Assembly (NCBI GenBank): GCA_030647435.1
Contig: JAUSJX010000048.1
Location: 79,378-143,377, forward strand
Direction of reading: 5' to 3'
DNA length: 64,000 bases
Source of the DNA: Candidatus Rokuibacteriota bacterium
Lineage (GTDB): Bacteria; Methylomirabilota; Methylomirabilia; Rokubacteriales; CSP1-6
Both the position numbers and the translations under genes were made by a program. How positions within the stretch are numbered: the stretch's first letter is position 1; every line of letters begins with the position of its first letter. Of this stretch, positions 55,966-63,000 are shown piece by piece. The notes beneath the pieces were generated by a model, which was not told where the DNA came from, did no database searches, and was given only the letters and a program-made list of their open reading frames with translations.

Positions 55966-56777
55966 CGGGTCAGTTCTGCCGGCGGCGCCCTGAGCGCGCG
56001 CTCGCTGAAGAGCTCGGGTGACAGCTTCAGGTTGTACCGGAGGTCGTCGAAGGCGACATCGGTCCGGTGTCCGCTCTGGACGTTCCTCATCGAGCGCTTC
56101 ACCGCGCTCCAGAAACCCTGGACCTCTTTCACCTCCGCCGCCGTGTACACACGGGCCAGGTCTCCTCGCCGGTCGTAGTACTCCTCCTTGAGCGGCAGCC
56201 ACGTGGTCTTGTCGATCCACGACAGCTTGCGGCTGAAGTCGGCGGCCTCTTTGGGCACACTCTCGACGACATAGGCCTCGCGCCCCCCCACCGGCTCCTC
56301 GCGGAGGAGCTTGTGGCTGTCGTCCTCGGGCTCGCGCCCCGAGACGTCTTCGTAGGAGAAGTCCGAGCCGACGAAGCTCGTGTGCTTGTCGCTGGCCGCG
56401 ATCCGCCGGACCAGCTTGAGCGCCGGGATGTAGAGCCAGCGGTCGTCGTCCCGCCCGGGGTACTTCCAGACCAGGAAGGCGAGGTCGCGGACGTCCGGCG
56501 GGCGGTGGAAGTAGATGAAGTATCGCTGCTCGCCGCCCTCCTTGAGGGTGCGCCGGGTCATGGTCATCTCGCGGACGCGCTCGCCGCCGTCCCTGGAGAC
56601 AAGCACCATGGTGACCCGGGCCCGCATGTCCTCGCCCGCGTAGTACATGGCCAGATGGGCCCGGCGCATGACCTCCTCTGCCGACGGGGCCTGGGCCACA
56701 GCCGGCGAAGCGATCGCCCAGGCGCCCACCGCCGCCAGCACAGCGCTGCCGATCCAGCCTGCGTGAGTGCGTGTCAT
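55962..56777 (-). CDS. LolA-like outer-membrane lipoprotein-sorting protein
   Basis: 271-residue periplasmic protein. Signal peptide GWIGSAVLAAVGAWAIASPAVAQ is followed by PSAEEVMRRAHLAMYYAGED. The mature protein has the strand series RARVTMVLVSRDGGERVREM, YFIYFHRPPDVRDLAFLVWK, WLYIPALKLVRRIAASDKHT and SFVGSDFSYEDVSGR, the signature of the LolA-like (DUF4292/PF17131-type) family that accompanies MMPL/RND exporters. Likely carries a hydrophobic ligand across the periplasm. ATG 56777 overlaps the RND stop (ATGA). Confidence 0.9.
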   Translation of the reverse strand: MTRTHAGWIGSAVLAAVGAWAIASPAVAQAPSAEEVMRRAHLAMYYAGEDMRARVTMVLVSRDGGERVREMTMTRRTLKEGGEQRYFIYFHRPPDVRDLAFLVWKYPGRDDDRWLYIPALKLVRRIAASDKHTSFVGSDFSYEDVSGREPEDDSHKLLREEPVGGREAYVVESVPKEAADFSRKLSWIDKTTWLPLKEEYYDRRGDLARVYTAAEVKEVQGFWSAVKRSMRNVQSGHRTDVAFDDLRYNLKLSPELFSERALRAPPAELTR

Positions 56778-59089
56778 CGAGGCGTCTCCCGGAGCCCCCG
56801 CGTCAGCCAGCGGGGAAAGAGCGCGACCACGGCCGTAAGATACACCACCGTCGCCAGCGCCGACACGAGCATGATGGCGATCATGAACACCCCGACCGTG
56901 ACGTAGGGGGTGAGCGCTGCTGCGAGCATCACGGCGAAGCCCGAGGCGAAGAGAACGCCGTTCTTCAGGATCCCGAGCCCCGGCCGCGCCACCGTCCAGA
57001 CCAGCGCGCCCTCGAGGTCGCCCGTCTCCTGGTAGCGCTGCTGGAAGCGGCTCACGAAGTGGATGGCGAAGTCGATGGCCAGGCCCAGCGACAGGGTGGA
57101 GAGCACCGAGATGGGCATGTCGAAGTCCTTGCCGATGAAGCCCACCACCCCGTAGATGAGGACGACGGTGAAGAGCAGCGGCAGGAAGCTCACCACCCCC
57201 CACCGGAGAGAGCGGTAGTTCAGGACGAGAAGGACAAGCACGAGGATGCAGGACGCGATGAATCCTTCGAGCATCCCGACCAGGACCTCCTGGTTCCAGA
57301 CCATGTTGAAGTAGGCGATCCCCGCGGGCCGCAGCTCGACCCCCGGGATCGGCTGCGACACCAGATGACCCCGGGCTGCGGCGAGCACCCCTTCCGTGTC
57401 CGTCGCGTCCCAGCTCCGGAGCTGGACCATGACGTTGGCCTTCTGGTAGGAATCGTCCACCACGTTGCCGAGCTCACGCTGGCGGGCGGCCATGCTGAAG
57501 AGGAGCAGCGCCTGGGCGGCGGCCTCCTGCGAGTCGGGGACGACCTCCTGTGCGGGGTCGTTGTCCCTGAGCACCCGGTGCACCCGCTTGACGACATCGG
57601 CCACGGACGTGGTCTTGCCCACGACGGGCTCGCGCTCGATGCGCCGCTGCAGCCCCTCGAGGGCCCGGAGGAACTCCGGCCGCGTGACGGCGTCGGGCTG
57701 CTTGCCGTCGGCCACGAGGTAGAGGGTCGCCGTGCCGCCGAGCGCCCGGCTCAGCGCCGTGTCCGCGACACGGATGTCGCTTCCCGCCTTGAACCAGGCG
57801 ACCATGTTGTTGTTCATGCGGATCTGCGTCAGCCCGACAGCCGAGATCCCGAGGACGACCATCCCGACCACCACCACGGAGGTCTTCCAGGCGATACACG
57901 CCCGGCCCACCCGCGCCAACCACCGGGACGCCGGCTCTGCCTCCACAGGCGCGGCGGCAACCCGTGTCTCGCGCGTGATCGCCAGGAGCGCCGGGACCAG
58001 CGTGAAGCTCATGACCAGGATGGCGAGCGTGCCGAAGGCCACGAGGAGGCCGAAGACGCGCACGGGGATGATGGGCCCGATGGCGAGGGAGGCGAACCCG
58101 GCGATCGTCGTGAGATCCGAGAAGAGCACGGGCGTCCCGACCGCATCCATCGTCTGGAGGATCGCCTCCCGCCGGCTGCGCGCCTCCCGGCGCCGGAAGG
58201 TGAACTCGTTGAAGATGTGCACGGTGTCGGTGGAGATCGCCATGAGGAAGACGGGGCTCATGGAGGCCATGATGTGGACCGGGATGCCGAGCCCGATGAA
58301 GAGCCCCATGGCCCAGATAATGGCCAGCATGGCCACGGCCATGTTCGCCACCACCAGCCACCAGCTCCTGAACATGAAGAAGAGCATCGCGCACATGAGC
58401 ATCCCCGCCAGCGGAGAGAAGAGCCCCATCTGGCGGAACATCTCGCCACCGAAGGTGTCGCGCGCCACGGGATCGCCCGCGATGTAGTAACGCTCGGGCC
58501 CGGCCTCCTTGGCGGTGATGCGGCGGATCTCCTCGGCGAGCGTCTTGCCGTTGGCGCTCTTCTCGATGGGGATGTAGATGGCGGTGGTCTTGCCGTCGGC
58601 GGAGACCAGCCGGTTGACCAGCAGCGCGTTGCCGAGCACCTGCCGCCGGAGCTGGTCCGCCTCGGCCGGCTCGCGAGGGACCCTGCCGAGGATGGGGCGC
58701 GCATCGAGGGCGCCGTCGGCCACCGTGACGTCGTTCACGGTGGGCAGCGCCACCACGTCCCGGGCGATCACGCCGGGCAGGCGCAGCACCGCCTCGGTGA
58801 GCCGGGCAATGCGCCCCAGGGTCTCGGGCGTGAAGATCCCCCCGGCGCTCTCGATGCCGACCACGAGCACATCCGGGTGCAGGCCGAACCAGCCCTCCAC
58901 CTGGTCGTTGTACTGACGGACGGGCGAGGTGATCGGCAGCATGTTCTTGGGATCGGTGTCGGTGCGGATCCGCGGGAGCTGGCTCCCGAAGGCGAGCGTC
59001 AGGAGGAGGACCAGGACGAGCACCGCCCGGGGATGGTCGACCGACCACTCGACCGTGCGCCGGCGAACGCGATCCCACCAGGCTCCCAT
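56774..59089 (-). CDS. RND/MMPL-family transporter
   Basis: 771-residue inner-membrane transporter with the two-fold RND layout. TM1 is near residue 22 (AVLVLVLLLTLAFG) and a periplasmic loop spans ~40-215. Six helices at ~220-385 include WLVVANMAVAMLAIIWAMG and SPVFLMAISTDTVHIFNEF, which holds the conserved acidic residue of TM4. Further TM and loop sequence leads to the second helical bundle at ~600-760 (SLGLAIDFAIHFVSRFQQR). This HAE2/HAE3-like group moves lipids, hopanoids or other hydrophobic molecules. It starts eight bases after the DsrE/H-like gene and overlaps the LolA-like gene. Proton-driven. Confidence 0.92.
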   Translation of the reverse strand: MGAWWDRVRRRTVEWSVDHPRAVLVLVLLLTLAFGSQLPRIRTDTDPKNMLPITSPVRQYNDQVEGWFGLHPDVLVVGIESAGGIFTPETLGRIARLTEAVLRLPGVIARDVVALPTVNDVTVADGALDARPILGRVPREPAEADQLRRQVLGNALLVNRLVSADGKTTAIYIPIEKSANGKTLAEEIRRITAKEAGPERYYIAGDPVARDTFGGEMFRQMGLFSPLAGMLMCAMLFFMFRSWWLVVANMAVAMLAIIWAMGLFIGLGIPVHIMASMSPVFLMAISTDTVHIFNEFTFRRREARSRREAILQTMDAVGTPVLFSDLTTIAGFASLAIGPIIPVRVFGLLVAFGTLAILVMSFTLVPALLAITRETRVAAAPVEAEPASRWLARVGRACIAWKTSVVVVGMVVLGISAVGLTQIRMNNNMVAWFKAGSDIRVADTALSRALGGTATLYLVADGKQPDAVTRPEFLRALEGLQRRIEREPVVGKTTSVADVVKRVHRVLRDNDPAQEVVPDSQEAAAQALLLFSMAARQRELGNVVDDSYQKANVMVQLRSWDATDTEGVLAAARGHLVSQPIPGVELRPAGIAYFNMVWNQEVLVGMLEGFIASCILVLVLLVLNYRSLRWGVVSFLPLLFTVVLIYGVVGFIGKDFDMPISVLSTLSLGLAIDFAIHFVSRFQQRYQETGDLEGALVWTVARPGLGILKNGVLFASGFAVMLAAALTPYVTVGVFMIAIMLVSALATVVYLTAVVALFPRWLTRGLRETPR

Positions 59090-59097
59090 GGGAGATC

Positions 59098-59427
59098 CTA
59101 GAGCGCTCCGATCACCCGGTCGTGATCGCCGGCCAGCGCCGCGACGAGCCCCGGGTAGTCCAGCGCCGAGGCGCGCGGGCCCGCCCGGAGACCGCGCAGG
59201 ACGAGGTCCTCGCCGAGGACGAGGCAACGCGCGCCACGGTCCAGGAGGCGATCCAGCGCTGCTCGTGCCTCATTCGATGCACGGGTGCTTGCGACGAGCA
59301 CAGCATCCTGCAGGCAGCAGAGCGTGAGCGCATGCCCCTGATCCGCCAGGGAACCGGCGAGGGCAAGTGCCCGCTGCCCGGCTGGGGTTTCCGGCGAGCT
59401 GCTCAGGGCCAGGAGGATCGAGGCCAC
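59098..59427 (-). CDS. DsrE/DsrH-family sulfur-carrier-like protein
   Basis: 109-residue DsrE-superfamily protein: ASILLALSSSPETPAGQRAL (first strand and helix), DQGHALTLCCLQDAVLVASTR near residue 30, GARCLVLGEDLVLRGL near 68, and DYPGLVAALAGDHDRVIGAL at the end. The CCLQDAVLVAS segment resembles the conserved Q-D-A-V helix start of DsrH/TusB. Candidate sulfur-carrying cysteines are 37, 38 and ~71. GTG 59427 lies seven bases after the DsrF-like stop. Probably subunit of a hetero-oligomer with the two upstream DsrE-type proteins. Confidence 0.78.
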   Translation of the reverse strand: MASILLALSSSPETPAGQRALALAGSLADQGHALTLCCLQDAVLVASTRASNEARAALDRLLDRGARCLVLGEDLVLRGLRAGPRASALDYPGLVAALAGDHDRVIGAL

Positions 59428-59434
59428 GGGATCC

Positions 59435-59800
59435 TCAGAAGAGCAGTGTCTTGTCGCAGCCGGCCATGGCGGAGGCGATCTCGCCAGCCGCCGCCGGATG
59501 CACGCCGGGAAGCAGCTCGCCGGCCGACAGCCCGCGCGCATCGAGGGAGTCCTGGTCCACGAGTACCCGCACTCGCTCCTCGCCCGTCTCCAGGATCCCG
59601 CCGAGCGCCTCCGACAGCGAGATCCACCCGTCGGGGAGCGGCGCCTGTCCCGGCAGCGCCGTGTAGACGCCATCTCCCATGAAGGCGAGCACGACCTCCC
59701 AGCCCTTCCCGAGCGCCCCCCCGGCATGGCGGATCGCCTCCGCAGGCTGGAGCGAGCCATACGGGGCATGATCGAGCACGAGGCACAGGAGCCGCGGCAC
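59435..59800 (-). CDS. DsrE/DsrF-family sulfur-carrier-like protein
   Basis: 121-residue DsrE/F-fold protein: PRLLCLVLDHAPYGSLQPAE (strand 1, helix), GKGWEVVLAFMGDGVYTAL near residue 30, LGGILETGEERVRVLVDQDSL near 70, and GVHPAAAGEIASAMAGCDKTLLF at the end. The F-x-x-D-G-V pattern is typical of DsrF/TusC. Cysteines are Cys5 and the C-terminal AGCDKT. GTG 59800 begins 10 bp after the selenoprotein stop if the UGA is read through, consistent with the tight spacing throughout this operon. Confidence 0.8.
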   Translation of the reverse strand: MPRLLCLVLDHAPYGSLQPAEAIRHAGGALGKGWEVVLAFMGDGVYTALPGQAPLPDGWISLSEALGGILETGEERVRVLVDQDSLDARGLSAGELLPGVHPAAAGEIASAMAGCDKTLLF

Positions 59801-59810
59801 GAGGCGCGCC

Positions 59811-60167
59811 CTATCGCCCGAAGGTGAGCACGGCGTGGCTCTCCCCAAGAAGCGCCATGAGACGCGAGAGACTTCCGATCGTCGCCCCCGCCAGCAGATC
59901 CTCCTCGGCGATTCCCCTGAATCGCAGGCAGGACCCTCAGAGGTGGACGTCGCCCCCGCGGGAGAGAAAGGCGGCGGCGGCCGCGCCGACGTCGAAGACG
60001 CCGGCGGTCTTCTGCTCCGTCACGAAGCCGGAGACCCCATCGGCGGTGGCGAAGATGGTCGCCCGGTGGCCGGCGCCCAGCGCCGCGCTCGCGAGCGTCA
60101 GCGCGCTGGATGCGGCCTGGCCCGAGTAGGGGCCGGCGGACAGGACGAACGTCAGGAGGCGCTGCAC
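59811..60167 (-). CDS. DsrE-like selenoprotein (in-frame UGA read as selenocysteine)
   Basis: From GTG 60167 the frame meets UGA at 59939-59937 and continues to TAG at 59811, giving 118 residues with selenocysteine at position 77. The N-terminal half is a DsrE fold: VQRLLTFVLSAGPYSG, then ATIFATADGVSGFV. The segment around the UGA reads GGDVHL-U-GSCLRFRGI and aligns with the CxxC(A/L)KxRG region of DsrE/TusD, where the first Cys (about residue 78) carries persulfide. DLLAGATIGSLSRLMALL and HAVLTFGR complete the fold. A stop at the UGA would remove the conserved last strand and helix and leave 136 bp empty in an operon otherwise spaced by about 4-12 bp or overlapping. The Sec should act as a more nucleophilic sulfur or selenium carrier. 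Confidence 0.88.
59908..59939 (-). promoter_or_regulatory. UGA recoding site with candidate SECIS hairpin (DsrE gene)
   Basis: After the UGA come GGGUCCUGC and then a perfect seven-pair hairpin GCGATTC-AGGG-GAATCGC at nucleotides 12-29 (59925-59908). The loop spans nucleotides 19-22 and contains G at position 20. The spacing and the first nine bases are the same as at the UGSC gene, although the proteins are unrelated. Confidence 0.78.
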
Positions 60168-60171
60168 CCCG

Positions 60172-60531
60172 TCACCTTGCTGTCCGGCTCCGCCGGGCTC
60201 CGGCGCCGGCCGCCCGGACGAGCCGCCGGCCCTCGGCGATCTGCTCGAAGAGCACCTCGCGCATGATGTCGAAGGCGCGGAGGATCTTCGGGTTGGCGAT
60301 CCGGTAGTGGATGGTGGCGCCCTCCCGCCGGGTGAGAACGACGCCACGCTGGCGGAGGATGGCCAAGTGCTGGGAGAGGTTCGACATGCTGGTCCCCACG
60401 CGCCGGGCCAGGTCCGCCACGGCGATTTCTTGCTCCCTGAGCGCGTTGAGGACCTTCAGCCGCGTGGGATTCGCCAGGATCTGGCAGACGCTCGCGTGCA
60501 GCACGTAGATCTGATCGTCCGTGGAGGCCAT
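60172..60531 (-). CDS. ArsR-family transcriptional regulator
   Basis: 119-residue winged-helix regulator: VCQILANPTRLKVLNALREQ, then VADLARRVGTSMSNLSQHLAILRQRGVVLTRR (recognition helix) and the beta-wing GATIHYRIANPKILRAFDI. It lacks the ELCVCDL cysteine box of classical ArsR/SmtB, and its only cysteine is in helix 1, so it probably senses something other than a metal through that site, perhaps a persulfide or organic ligand (inference). It is the first gene of the operon and probably controls it from the AT-rich region upstream. ATG 60531 chosen over a longer frame that lacks fold sequence. Four bases separate it from the Sec-DsrE gene. Confidence 0.9.
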   Translation of the reverse strand: MASTDDQIYVLHASVCQILANPTRLKVLNALREQEIAVADLARRVGTSMSNLSQHLAILRQRGVVLTRREGATIHYRIANPKILRAFDIMREVLFEQIAEGRRLVRAAGAGARRSRTAR

Positions 60532-60600
60532 AGATTCCTCAATTCCGTATTTAAGGATATTCGAAAGTAAGAAGCAAGCGAAAAGTTTCGGACGCCGATG
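60532..60600 (-). promoter_or_regulatory. AT-rich promoter/operator region of the ArsR-DsrE operon
   Basis: A markedly AT-rich leader in a GC-rich region. On the minus strand it includes TATCCTTAAATA and a TTCGCT/TATCCT pair spaced by 17 bp as a weak -35/-10 candidate. Overlapping partial dyads (TTCGAATATCC...) could be the ArsR operator. The start ATG follows GAGGAATCT. Confidence 0.4.
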
Positions 60601-60638
60601 GGCACCCGAGACGTCGGCCCCCCAGCGGGGGGAGCGCC

Positions 60639-60684
60639 TAAGTAACATGGAGCCGGTTCTCGGACACGGCGGCCCTTGTCACAG
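60639..60684 (+). repeat. 46-bp intergenic repeat, copy 2
   Basis: Same repeat as at 51573-51618, in the same orientation, beginning TAAGTAACAT and ending GGCCCTTGTCACAG. It is preceded by a CCCCCC-AGC-GGGGGG hairpin at 60618-60632. It lies upstream of the ArsR operon, beyond its AT-rich leader. Confidence 0.8.
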
Positions 60685-60983
60685 CGCGGATGAACCGTGG
60701 CATGTCGCGCCGATCCTGCCGGAGCGCGGGCGGAAGGTCAAACGGGCGTCTCGAAACAGACGGCGGGAGCCGTCCATCGGGGCTCCCGCCGGGCTCAGCG
60801 CAGACGGCCGCGGTTGCCCCGGCCTCCGGCACCCCCTAGATGGTCACGTCGGGGAGGGCCTGCTGCTCGGCTCGGTGAACCAGCCCTCCCCGGCCGTACC
60901 GGACGCGCCGCGCCGGTTCAACCGCATGCTCGCCGCGCCGCAGTACCCGATCTCGGCGTGGACTGAACAGGCCCCGCGCGGTG
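60685..60983. other. Intergenic region without recognisable gene
   Basis: About 300 bp between the 46-bp repeat and the E1-beta stop. Apart from a strong hairpin near 60762-60790 I see no gene. Several open frames cross it, but none has a recognisable fold or ribosome site. Confidence 0.4.
60762..60790. terminator. Strong hairpin downstream of E1-beta gene
   Basis: A perfect ten-pair stem GGCGGGAGCC / GGCTCCCGCC separated by nine bases. No T-run follows on either side, so classical intrinsic termination is doubtful. It lies about 190 bp past the 3' end of the E1-beta gene and could limit read-through or protect mRNA. Confidence 0.45.
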
Positions 60984-62027
60984 TCATCCCGCCAGCATGT
61001 CGCGGATCGCCGCCGCGATCTCCGTCGGGCCGGGCAGCACCACGGCCTCGAGCGGCGGCGCGAAGGGCACCGGCACGCCGGGATTGCCGAGGCGGCGCGG
61101 GGCCGCCCTGAGCGCCCCGAAGGCGCGTTCGGTCACGAGCGCGATGACCTCGGCCTGGATGCCGCACGTGAGATAAGCCTCGTCTACCACGAGCAGGCGA
61201 CCGGTCTTCCGCACCGAGTCGACGATGGTCTCGCCGTCCAGCGGCACGAGCGTGCGCGGGTCGACGACCTCGACGGAGACGCCTTCCGCCGCCAGCGCCT
61301 CGGCCGCGGCCAGCGCGTGGTGCAGCATGATCAGGGACGCCACGACCGTGACGTCGGTGCCGGCCCGCCGCACCGCCGCGCGGCCGAAGGGGATCAGGTA
61401 GTCAGGGCTCCTGAACTCGGGCGGCACCGGCCAGCGCGTGCGGTAGAGCATCTTGTGCTCGAAGAAGAGAACGGGGTTGTCGTCGCGGATGGCCGACAGC
61501 ATCAGTCCCTTGGCGTCCGCGGAGGTCGCCGGCAGCGCGACCTTGATCCCCGGGACGTGGGCGAACCACGAGTAGAGCGCCTGCGAGTGCTGCGACCCCG
61601 CGCCCTGGCCGCCGCCGCACGGCAGCCGGATGACGAGCGGGACCTTGACCTGGCCGCCGGTGAGGTAGCGCAGCATGGCGGCCTGATGGGTGAGCTGGTC
61701 GACGGCGACGGAAAGGAAGTCGCCGAACTGGAACTCGACGATGGGGCGCATGCCCCCGATCGCGGCGCCCACCGCCGCGCCCACGACGGCCACCTCCGAG
61801 CAGGGCGTGTCGCGGACCCGCTCGGTGCCGAACTCGGCGGCGAGGCCGGTGGTGACGCCGTAGGGCGGGGCGCCCGCGATATCCTCGCCCATCTGGAAGA
61901 CCGCCGGGTCGCGCCGCATCTCCTCGCGCATGGCCTCGTTGATCGCGCCGCGGAAGCTCGGCCACTCGCGTTCCTCGGGGCGCACCGGGCCGCCCGATCT
62001 GAACAGCCGCCGGTCGAACGCGCTCAC
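60984..62027 (-). CDS. Thiamine-dependent dehydrogenase E1 component, beta subunit
   Basis: 347-residue E1-beta of the pyruvate/2-oxoacid/acetoin dehydrogenase family. REEMRRDPAVFQMGEDIAGA is the start of the Pyr domain with the catalytic Glu in MGEDI. Then come IVEFQFGDFLSVAVDQLTHQAAMLRYLTGG, CGGGQGAGSQHSQALYSWFAHVPG (diagnostic) and the C-terminal transketolase domain VVDPRTLVPLDGETI and LLVVDEAYLTCG. GTG 62027 lies seven bases after the alpha-subunit stop. No E2 or E3 gene follows in the window, so the acceptor complex is encoded elsewhere or the E1 uses another partner, as in acetoin dehydrogenase. Confidence 0.92.
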   Translation of the reverse strand: MSAFDRRLFRSGGPVRPEEREWPSFRGAINEAMREEMRRDPAVFQMGEDIAGAPPYGVTTGLAAEFGTERVRDTPCSEVAVVGAAVGAAIGGMRPIVEFQFGDFLSVAVDQLTHQAAMLRYLTGGQVKVPLVIRLPCGGGQGAGSQHSQALYSWFAHVPGIKVALPATSADAKGLMLSAIRDDNPVLFFEHKMLYRTRWPVPPEFRSPDYLIPFGRAAVRRAGTDVTVVASLIMLHHALAAAEALAAEGVSVEVVDPRTLVPLDGETIVDSVRKTGRLLVVDEAYLTCGIQAEVIALVTERAFGALRAAPRRLGNPGVPVPFAPPLEAVVLPGPTEIAAAIRDMLAG

Positions 62028-62034
62028 ATGCGCC

Positions 62035-63000
62035 TCATGCCCAGAGGTCCTCGAATGCCTCGCGGGGATCGGGGAACGGGCTCTGCCGCGCGAACTCAAC
62101 GGCGACCGCGGTCTCGCGGTCGGCCTCGGCCTCCATCCGCGCGTACGCCTCCGCGGTGAGGAGCCCCTCGGCCAGCAGCCGCGCGCGGAAGCGCGCGATC
62201 GGGCACTGCTCCCACGCCGCCGCGATCTCCTCCGGGGCGCGATAGGCCTGCGGATCGTGGGCGAGGTGGCCGCCGAGACGGACCGTCCTCGCCTCGACGA
62301 GCGTCGCGCCCCCACCCGCGCGCGCCCGCGCCACGGCCGCCGCGACAGCGTCGCGCACGGCGAGCGGATCGTTGCCGTCAACCACCACGCCGGGCAGGCC
62401 GTACCCCGCGGCACGGATGGCGATCGATGCCGCCTTCACGGCGGCGGCCACGGGCTGCGTGATGCAGTAGCCGTTATTCTCGCAGAGGAGGATGAGCGGC
62501 AGCGTCCACATGGCGGCCAGGTTGGCGCTCTCGTGGACGGCGCCCTCGTTGGAGGCCCCGTCGCCGAAGAAGGCCAGGCTCACGCGATCGGTGCCCCGGA
62601 GCTTCTGCGCCAGCGCCATCCCCGCCGCCACCGGCACCTGGGCGGCGACGATGCCCCCCATGCCGATGACGCCGCGGCTCACGTCGGTCACGTGGTACGA
62701 CTTGCCCTTGTTGTAGCCGGTGCGCCGGCAGTAGAGCTCGGCCATGATCCGCTTCGGGTCGAGCCCCCGGGCGACCTGGGGCGCCTGGCCGCGATGGGTG
62801 GTGAACACGTAATCGCCCGGCTCGAGCGCCGCGCACGCGCCTGCGGACACGGCCTCCTGTCCCGTGGAGAGCGCCGGCGGGATGCCGCCGATCTCCTCGC
62901 GGAAGTACGCCTCCGCCCACGCCGTCTCCAGGCGGCGGATCAGGAGCATCGTCCGCAGCAGCCCGCGTGTCTCCTCCGCGCTCAATCGGTCAGGGTCCAA
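62035..63000 (-). CDS. Thiamine-dependent dehydrogenase E1 component, alpha subunit
   Basis: 321-residue E1-alpha. Thiamine-pyrophosphate motif GDGASNEGAVHESANLAAMW runs to ENNGY near residue 150-178. Other family segments are MLLIRRLETAWAEAYFREEI, STGQEAVSAGACAALEPGDY and GGHLAHDPQAYR. The start is a TTG that lies inside the end of the upstream SDR gene (11-bp overlap), so the three genes are coupled. With the SDR partner the module resembles acetoin or branched 2-oxoacid metabolism. The substrate cannot be decided from sequence. Confidence 0.92.
   Translation of the reverse strand: MDPDRLSAEETRGLLRTMLLIRRLETAWAEAYFREEIGGIPPALSTGQEAVSAGACAALEPGDYVFTTHRGQAPQVARGLDPKRIMAELYCRRTGYNKGKSYHVTDVSRGVIGMGGIVAAQVPVAAGMALAQKLRGTDRVSLAFFGDGASNEGAVHESANLAAMWTLPLILLCENNGYCITQPVAAAVKAASIAIRAAGYGLPGVVVDGNDPLAVRDAVAAAVARARAGGGATLVEARTVRLGGHLAHDPQAYRAPEEIAAAWEQCPIARFRARLLAEGLLTAEAYARMEAEADRETAVAVEFARQSPFPDPREAFEDLWA

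Noticed and set aside
56771..59101. 776-codon plus-strand open frame over the RND gene
   Set aside because: Composition dominated by H, R, G, E and P; shadow of the RND transporter, whose helices and motifs are clear on the minus strand.
59937..60347. 137-residue ORF ending at 59937 as a complete DsrE gene
   Set aside because: Its first 60 codons are antisense-like sequence under arsR, and its stop (the UGA) removes conserved DsrE sequence that continues in the same frame to 59811.
60521..61111. 196-codon plus-strand open frame across the arsR upstream region
   Set aside because: No ribosome site or fold; passes through the 46-bp repeat and the 3' end of E1-beta. The shared PVLGHGGPCHS peptide with the frame at 51590 only reflects the DNA repeat.
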